Of a stretch of 64,000 bases of DNA, positions 58,444-64,000 are shown piece by piece. The stretch's first letter is position 1, and the number at the start of each line of letters is the position of its first letter. Origin of the DNA: Pelagihabitans sp947500445 (GTDB lineage Bacteria > Bacteroidota > Bacteroidia > Flavobacteriales > Flavobacteriaceae). The translations under genes and the position numbers were made by a program. The stretch is from NCBI RefSeq assembly GCF_050589625.1, contig NZ_JBNGOP010000008.1, forward strand, positions 62,001-126,000, read 5' to 3'. The notes beneath the pieces are model-generated. The model did not search any database, was not told the origin of the DNA, and saw nothing but the letters and a program-made list of their open reading frames with translations.

Positions 58444-61400
58444 CTAGTTAACGATCATTTTTACCGACGTACTTCCCTGGTCGCCAATGACGTTCAGCAC
58501 GTACGTTCCATGCTTTAAACGGCCAATGTTGAGTTGTTCCTCACCGGACAGTTCGGTCTTCGTGAACACTGTTCGGCCCAACATATCAAAAATACGTACC
58601 GAATAGTTGTTCAGATCGCTACTTACGGTAATGGTACCATCCAACACTGGGTTGGGTGCCAAGCGAATGTTGACTTCGGCCGATAGCGCATCGTCCAAAC
58701 GGGCAACGGCGTTCGCCGACCCCGTCGTGAGATCTCCTATGGCATCGAATACTGCATACCCGACAATTTCAGTGGCGTGGGCCACTTCCGAGTCCCTGGA
58801 GGTTTCTTCATGAAAGCGCACTTGGGCACTGTTACCGTTAAAGGAACGGTACCTGACCGTACCGGTATCCCCACCATCCGTGGTTTGGTCGTATGCCATG
58901 AACAGGGCGTTCTGAGAACTGTACGATTGCTCAAAATTGATGGTATACCAGGCGTCGGTAACCGAATTGGGTGTTGCGGAAACTTCGAATTTGGCCGATC
59001 CGTCACCCGAACCTGTACCGGAAGTAATGGCAATGTAATGGATGTTTTCATCGTTATGGCCACGATTCCCGTCTTGGGTACCTCCATTTTCCTCTTCTTG
59101 AATGAGCACCTGAAAACCGGTAGTGCTCACATTACGGATACGCACTCCTACCGCATCGCCGCCGTTAAGGGACGCTACGTTGGCAAATACGTTCGGTTTT
59201 TCGGTAAATGCCGAAGAGAACTGTACGGTCTTCCATGAAGTGCTTGCCAAAAAGCTTCCCGCTTTTACTTCCGCTCCGTTCGACATAATGTGTTCTCCCC
59301 GTTCTACCACCATATAGCCGACATCTTCAGAGGCGTGTTCCTCATCAAGATATTCCCACTCATCTACCTGCCATTGGAAACTATTGGATGCCACGTCCTT
59401 TACCCGTACCACGGCGGCATTGCCCCCATTGAAACTGATACTCCCAACGAATACGATAGGGTCGTTGTAGGTATTGTTCAAGGTAACCGTTTTAAAAGTG
59501 TGGTTATTGCTGGATTTGCCCACTTCTCCGAATACAAGGCCGGTAGTGCTCCCGCCGTTTACGAATTCGATGTAACCGTTACAATCCAACCTTTCAGACG
59601 AAATACCGCCACAGGTATTGGTGGCCGCATCATAGGCGCCGGTGTTTATGGCCTGGTCTTCCGCTTCCAAGGTCTGCCCGTTGACCATGATCTTATCTAC
59701 GATCAAGGTGATATCGCCCCCATTGTCGGTTTCGCCATTATTGGTAAATACCACACGAATAGTACCCTCGGTGCTCGGTGCAAAAAAAGAATAGTCCGCA
59801 TTTGAGGTCTTTGCGGTTCGGCTTTCCCCGATTTTCTCGCCATTGACCTGTACTTCGAAAAGCTCTTCCCCAGTGGTACCCCTTGCGGTAACGATAATCT
59901 CATTGGCAGGGCTTCCCAAGATCAAATTGGCTTCACCAAACAAACTTGGGTCGTTCCAAGAGCTATCGGCCGTAGCGAACCAAGCCAGCTTGGATTCCCT
60001 TCCCGATCCGTCATCGTCGTTCAAATGGACGTCAAGACCGATGCTGGTTTCGGCATTCGGGACAATTCCTAAAGAGGCCAAAGAGAAAACAACTTCCAAA
60101 TCATATCCATCCGCGGTTTCTATCATTTCGAAAGCAGCATTGGAAACATCATACCCGTTACCGATTTCATAAAGGGTACCGTCATTATATTTAAATGTAA
60201 ATTGAAAGTCATTAGAATCGTAACTGTCCCCCTTCGCATTATCGCCATCAATATAAATTTCTACCCCATCGTCTTCATAGGGTTCCGGGGAATCGGAAAC
60301 CAACACATCGTCGGTAACCCTGACGAAAAAATAGAGGTTGGTGTCGTCCCAGGTAGCATAGTACGTACCGGAAAGGTCGTCCGAACTGTCAATATTAAGT
60401 GTTCCGGTATCCATATTGGCACTGTTGAGGTCATAACCTTGTGCGCCATAGGCCGCATCCTTAATTCCATCTAATAGCGGTGCCGCTTCCGTTAAGAAAA
60501 TATCGGCGGCCTCGGTAACGTTAGGTTCACCGTCATCACCTCCGGAATCCGTTCCTTCAAATTCAATGAATCCATTGCAGTCCAATCGTTCCGAAGAAAT
60601 GCCCCCGCATGAATTGGTCGTTTCGTCATAGGCACCGGTATTTACCGCTTGGTTTTCGGCCTCGAATACGATACCATCGATACTGATCCTATCAACGATC
60701 AACGTAATATCGGCACCCGTAGCGGTTTCGCCATTATTGGTGAACACCACACGAACGGTTCCGCGCTCGGCCGTTTCAAAAACGTAGTTTTCGTATTCGG
60801 TAGTAGCTACTTGGGTTTCCCCTATTTTTACACCGTTTACCTCTACATCAAAGGTCTCCTCACCAGTGGTCCCCTTGGCGCGGACGACTATCCCATCGTT
60901 GGCGATAACGGTACCCGGAGTAAACGAGATGTTATCCAAATTGTAATATCCTTTTACCTCCAGTCGAAGCACGGCCTCTCCTTCGGGAAGGGCCACTCCC
61001 AAAAGGGAATTCGGTTGGTATACTCCAAAATCACCTGTATTGGTTATGGGCAGATCCCCTAGCGGAATTCCGTCCAACAGTATTCTGATTTCTTGGTTCG
61101 CCAGGGAAGTGGCCGCCAAAAGGTTAATGTCATAACTCCCTGCGGCAACGTTCACCGTATACTCCAACCATTCTCCGGGCTCCGTAAAAGTGATGACACA
61201 ATTTCCGCCCGAACCGCTGGCAACATCTACCTCGTCGATACGTCCACAGGCATCCCGTACCCCGTTTTCCGCATCGTCCGCAACATCGTTATAGGCAACA
61301 TTTTGTCCGCCCTGATCATAGTTCTCCAATTCCAGAACGGTACCTGGGGAAATGGCCCAGGGATTACCACCATTACCGAAAGTACTTTGCGCCGGCAGTG

Positions 61401-62736
61401 CATACGAAGTGTTTAAATTATGTACCGGAAAACCGTTGTTTACCGTTGGGGTCCGTACTTGGGCCGAAGCAGAGTTCGGGTCGTACGGATTGCTCATGGT
61501 ACTCAGTAAATTGGTTTGTGTCTGTGTCAACCCTGTTGCGTTGCTGAAATTCGGATTTAATACCAGGTCGTTACCACCCACGATAACCGCGTTTCCGCCG
61601 GTATTCCAATGGATGTTGTCAATATAGGTAACATTGGTATCCTCGTATTTGGAAATGACATCCGTATCGGAGTTGGAGTTTACCATGACGTTTCCTTTGA
61701 CCACCACATCGTTTACACGACCAAGGGAAAGTTGTGAATCGCCTATGGCTACCGGATAGGCCGGATCGGCAATTCGGGTAGATTGGGCATTATCGAACAT
61801 GATGTTGTCGACCACGTCCACAAAATCACTGGAAAAAACATTGATGCCCTGACCGCCATTCCCATAACATTGGTTATCGATTACAAGTGTTCGGCCCTCG
61901 TACAATTGCCTTACCGAGGCATCCTTTTGATCTTGTTTAAAATCATCGATGATAATGCCATTCCCGTCCGTTACGCGATTGCCGCCGATAGAGCCTGCAA
62001 ATCCCCGCAGGTTGGTATTATAGCGGCTAATATTGTTTTTGATGATGATCCTATGGTTCGGATATTCGGGAAAACCGGGTTGCCCGGTGTTTTTTGGTTG
62101 GTAAAAGGAAATTCCACTATTGGCATTGATAGCGGCATAGGCACAATGCTCGATAATGTTGTTCTCGATAATGACCAATTCTACGGACACGGCCACACCG
62201 TTGCCGGGAAGATCATGAAAGTAGTTGTTCCGAATAATGATGTGGTGCGATTCGTTGTCGATTCCCACACCCCGTCTTTGATACCATGATTCGATTCCGA
62301 AATCAGGATTGTCGATGATGCCTTTTGGGTCATCTTCGGAGGCATAAAATTCAAAGTTGTCTATGATGATATAGGAGACCTTAAAAAAGTCGAAGCCTTT
62401 TCCTGCGGTAACCTCTATCTTGGGGCGGTTGCCGTTCGCATCATTGATACCCCTAAAAGTGATATACTGTCCCGGCGCTCCCGAATCATAAAAACCAACT
62501 TCTCCGTAGGGATTGTTAGGATCTTCATTTTTGTAAATGCCGGGCAGTACGTTTACTTCATCGCCGGGCGCTACCGAAAAGGACGCCTTTTGAATGGTTT
62601 TAAAGGCCATTTCCTCGCTCAGCCCAGAGTTGTCATCGTTCCCGTTATTGACATCTACATAATAAATGTTCTGCGCGTATCCCATGATCAAAAACAGCAT
62701 GAAAAAGCACATTGTAAGTAATTGTTTGATTCCCAT
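58444..62736 (-). CDS. T9SS cargo: beta-helix protein with CBM6-, CBM60- and CBM9-like modules
   Basis: A 1430-aa secreted protein. Signal peptide (LLTMCFFMLFLIMGYAQ); right-handed beta helix at ~25-400 (polysaccharide-lyase-like repeats such as HHIIIRNNYFHDLPGNG); CBM6-like at ~450-600 (ENYDQGGQNVAYNDV, GEWLEYTVNV); two similar CBM60/36-like modules (VVFTNNGETATGADITLIVD; VVFTNNGETDNGGDITLIVD) each ending SCGGISSERLDCNG or TCGGISSERLDCNG; a CBM9-like module between them (TYYATWDDTNLYFFVRVTDD); H-type-lectin-like repeats; and a type A T9SS domain (LAPNPVLDGTITV...KMIVN). Probably degrades or binds an algal or plant polysaccharide. The catalytic residues cannot be named from sequence. Confidence 0.88.
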   Translation of the reverse strand: MGIKQLLTMCFFMLFLIMGYAQNIYYVDVNNGNDDNSGLSEEMAFKTIQKASFSVAPGDEVNVLPGIYKNEDPNNPYGEVGFYDSGAPGQYITFRGINDANGNRPKIEVTAGKGFDFFKVSYIIIDNFEFYASEDDPKGIIDNPDFGIESWYQRRGVGIDNESHHIIIRNNYFHDLPGNGVAVSVELVIIENNIIEHCAYAAINANSGISFYQPKNTGQPGFPEYPNHRIIIKNNISRYNTNLRGFAGSIGGNRVTDGNGIIIDDFKQDQKDASVRQLYEGRTLVIDNQCYGNGGQGINVFSSDFVDVVDNIMFDNAQSTRIADPAYPVAIGDSQLSLGRVNDVVVKGNVMVNSNSDTDVISKYEDTNVTYIDNIHWNTGGNAVIVGGNDLVLNPNFSNATGLTQTQTNLLSTMSNPYDPNSASAQVRTPTVNNGFPVHNLNTSYALPAQSTFGNGGNPWAISPGTVLELENYDQGGQNVAYNDVADDAENGVRDACGRIDEVDVASGSGGNCVITFTEPGEWLEYTVNVAAGSYDINLLAATSLANQEIRILLDGIPLGDLPITNTGDFGVYQPNSLLGVALPEGEAVLRLEVKGYYNLDNISFTPGTVIANDGIVVRAKGTTGEETFDVEVNGVKIGETQVATTEYENYVFETAERGTVRVVFTNNGETATGADITLIVDRISIDGIVFEAENQAVNTGAYDETTNSCGGISSERLDCNGFIEFEGTDSGGDDGEPNVTEAADIFLTEAAPLLDGIKDAAYGAQGYDLNSANMDTGTLNIDSSDDLSGTYYATWDDTNLYFFVRVTDDVLVSDSPEPYEDDGVEIYIDGDNAKGDSYDSNDFQFTFKYNDGTLYEIGNGYDVSNAAFEMIETADGYDLEVVFSLASLGIVPNAETSIGLDVHLNDDDGSGRESKLAWFATADSSWNDPSLFGEANLILGSPANEIIVTARGTTGEELFEVQVNGEKIGESRTAKTSNADYSFFAPSTEGTIRVVFTNNGETDNGGDITLIVDKIMVNGQTLEAEDQAINTGAYDAATNTCGGISSERLDCNGYIEFVNGGSTTGLVFGEVGKSSNNHTFKTVTLNNTYNDPIVFVGSISFNGGNAAVVRVKDVASNSFQWQVDEWEYLDEEHASEDVGYMVVERGEHIMSNGAEVKAGSFLASTSWKTVQFSSAFTEKPNVFANVASLNGGDAVGVRIRNVSTTGFQVLIQEEENGGTQDGNRGHNDENIHYIAITSGTGSGDGSAKFEVSATPNSVTDAWYTINFEQSYSSQNALFMAYDQTTDGGDTGTVRYRSFNGNSAQVRFHEETSRDSEVAHATEIVGYAVFDAIGDLTTGSANAVARLDDALSAEVNIRLAPNPVLDGTITVSSDLNNYSVRIFDMLGRTVFTKTELSGEEQLNIGRLKHGTYVLNVIGDQGSTSVKMIVN

Positions 62737-62807
62737 ATTCTTAATTTAACGACACTTTTTTTGCGCATCGGCGGCAAGGATACCATTAAAATTGAGAATA
62801 AAAAAAT

Positions 62808-62833
62808 AAAATGGTTAAACGTTTAATCATTTT
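62808..62833. promoter_or_regulatory. LacI-type palindrome TTAAACGTTTAA
   Basis: AAAATG-G-TTAAACGTTTAA-T-CATTTT: the inner 12 bp (62815-62826) is a perfect palindrome with a central CG, and the outer ATG/CAT arms pair too. It lies 72-97 bp upstream of the T9SS beta-helix gene. Such CG-centred palindromes are typical of LacI/GalR-family operators. TATCCTTG (minus strand, 62775-62782) is a near-consensus -7 box between it and the gene. No LacI gene is in the window. Confidence 0.55.
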
Positions 62834-63020
62834 ACGATGAACTACTCTTTTTTAAGGGACGTAGGACCATTTGTACAGGAATAAGGGCGATCCATACACC
62901 TGGTAAGGATGTTTTACCGGCAACTACATATCTTGTAAGTATAACGCTTATAAGGCTATAGGATAAAACAAAAAGTGTAAGCCACTTCAATAATAAGCCC
63001 TTAAAGAACGCTTGATTTTT

Positions 63021-64000
63021 ATGGAACCAAACAGGCAAACTACCGCTCGTACCGACAAAAATTCGAATGCTTCCGGCATCGAAAAGTTGACCGCTGAAAA
63101 AGCTACCGAATCTAATGCACTTGAAATCCCTACTATAAACTTACCAAAAGGGGGAGGGGCCTTAAAGGGAATCGATGAAAAGTTTAAGGTGAACTCCGCT
63201 AATGGCACGGCCGGTTTTAGTATCCCTTTGCCCGTCACACCGGGACGAAACGGATTTTCACCGGAGCTTTCCCTTTCCTATAATTCGGGTGCCGGGAACG
63301 GCAGTTACGGTTTGGGATGGTCGTTGGAATTTGCCACCATCCAAAGGAAGACCGATAAACGTTTGCCCCGATACCGGGACGCGCTGGACGAAGACGTTTT
63401 TATGTTTTCCGGGGTCGAAGATCTGGTGCCCTATCTTGAATTGGATACCAATAGCGGTGCTTATGTTAAAAAAGAAAGCGTCACTCCCGATGGGTATACC
63501 ATAACACGATACCGGCCCAGGATCGAAGGCGGTTTTGCGCGAATTGAAAAAATTGTTCATCAAGATCATGGTACCTACTGGAAGGTAACGACCGGGGCGA
63601 ATATCGTTACTATCTTTGGCCGGAGTATACACGCCCGGATCGCCGACCCTGAGGACCATTCCCGAATTTTTATGTGGCTTCCCGAGTTTCGCTACGACGG
63701 CAAGGGCAATTGGATGCGTTATGGGTACAAACAGGATACCAACGTTGCTTCGGATGGCAACCCGCTGTCCGATGTACACCTTCCTGATACACTTTTCGAA
63801 AAAAATAGAAGGTCCGGCCTGGCGCCTTTCACAAATACCTATTTGAAAAGTATTGGCTATGGCAATCAAGAGGCCTATTATGCCGACGATACAAAACCGT
63901 ATGACCCGCAAGACCCCGAAAGTGACGTCCATTTTTTTGATTTGATATTCGACTATGGGGAACATAACGAGGCCCTGCCGACACCGGCCGAGGAGCGCCC
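63021..64000 (+). CDS. SpvB/TcB-type insecticidal toxin complex protein, 5' part
   Basis: ATG at 63021 opens a frame that runs off the window (326 codons visible). The N-terminus is flexible, then LPKGGGALKGIDEKFKVNSA, GTAGFSIPLPVTPGRNGFSP and ELSLSYNSGAGNGSYGLGWS, the signature of the SpvB N-terminal domain found in TcB/TcdB-like toxin subunits. TcB with TcC forms the cocoon that carries the toxic effector; TcA injects it. No signal peptide. The effector and partner genes, if present, lie beyond the window. Confidence 0.85.
   Translation, partial: MEPNRQTTARTDKNSNASGIEKLTAEKATESNALEIPTINLPKGGGALKGIDEKFKVNSANGTAGFSIPLPVTPGRNGFSPELSLSYNSGAGNGSYGLGWSLEFATIQRKTDKRLPRYRDALDEDVFMFSGVEDLVPYLELDTNSGAYVKKESVTPDGYTITRYRPRIEGGFARIEKIVHQDHGTYWKVTTGANIVTIFGRSIHARIADPEDHSRIFMWLPEFRYDGKGNWMRYGYKQDTNVASDGNPLSDVHLPDTLFEKNRRSGLAPFTNTYLKSIGYGNQEAYYADDTKPYDPQDPESDVHFFDLIFDYGEHNEALPTPAEER

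Noticed and set aside
62832..63038. Minus-strand ORF of 68 aa with hydrophobic segments
   Set aside because: Its start lies inside the SpvB-like gene and no homologous pattern is seen; the hydrophobicity comes from the AT-rich leader.

Overview
The window looks like the chromosome of a marine-type member of Flavobacteriaceae (Bacteroidota). Evidence: two type IX secretion (T9SS) cargo proteins (a type B gliding-motility-like C-terminal domain and a type A sorting domain), Bacteroidota-style promoters (TAnnTTTG -7 boxes), a tmRNA whose tag reads GDNNYALAA, a large secreted beta-helix protein with several carbohydrate-binding modules, and many flavobacterial families (DUF1343/NamZ, DUF2059, DUF4173, DUF1361, secreted CotH-like protein). 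LAYOUT. Positions 1-29.4 kb are mostly core and housekeeping-like genes: HxlR regulator, QueE, HerA-like ATPase, lipoproteins, a methyltransferase, a YkgJ protein, sterol desaturase-like enzyme, NamZ-like muramidase divergent from an FtsX-like permease, a cysteine synthase-like enzyme, CotH-like lipoprotein, aldose epimerase, Crp/Fnr regulator, DinB-like protein, transglutaminase-like protein, a T9SS cargo protein, and an eight-gene set (22977-27492) with a wHTH regulator, a Coq4-like protein and several membrane proteins. Four intergenic stretches in this part (735-1075, 4457-4660, 7560-8480, 16265-17160) carry the same mosaic repeat: a TTGAAC-type hexamer microsatellite joined to a conserved block containing GCGCAGC and AGTAAAAAGTGGTGAGTAAAAAG. 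An imperfect ~160-bp palindrome sits at 27799-27958. ISLAND. ssrA (tmRNA) lies at 29710-30105. Its 3' end is present three times in a 130-bp tandem array, followed by a broken tyrosine recombinase and, between about 31.06 and 41.02 kb, an AT-rich cassette: hsdM, hsdS, a PIN nuclease, a DUF262/GmrSD-type nuclease, hsdR and an M41-like HExxH protein. Identical 12-8-12 inverted repeats (31127-31158 and 40911-40942) bracket this cassette exactly. ACCESSORY MINUS-STRAND CLUSTER (41.2-53.1 kb). A tightly packed run of DUF6804, TerB-like, coiled-coil membrane, vWA-like lipoprotein, DUF4236-Excalibur and voltage-sensor/RCK channel genes reads leftward. Upstream lie small proteins, a lone HsdR-N nuclease-like protein, an SH3-like protein and a two-component system (TPR histidine kinase lipoprotein plus LuxR-like regulator). 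The 16-bp palindrome TTACGGATATCCGTAA occurs twice here, with a third 14/16 match, and is a candidate operator. RIGHT END. A Cys-motif protein of 134 aa is followed 9 bp later by a DUF692/MNIO enzyme with an extra C-terminal domain, a candidate peptide-modification (RiPP-like) locus that I consider the best candidate for an undescribed system. Then follow an SGNH hydrolase, the 1430-aa T9SS beta-helix/CBM protein with a LacI-type palindrome upstream, and the 5' end of an SpvB/TcB-like toxin gene running off the window.
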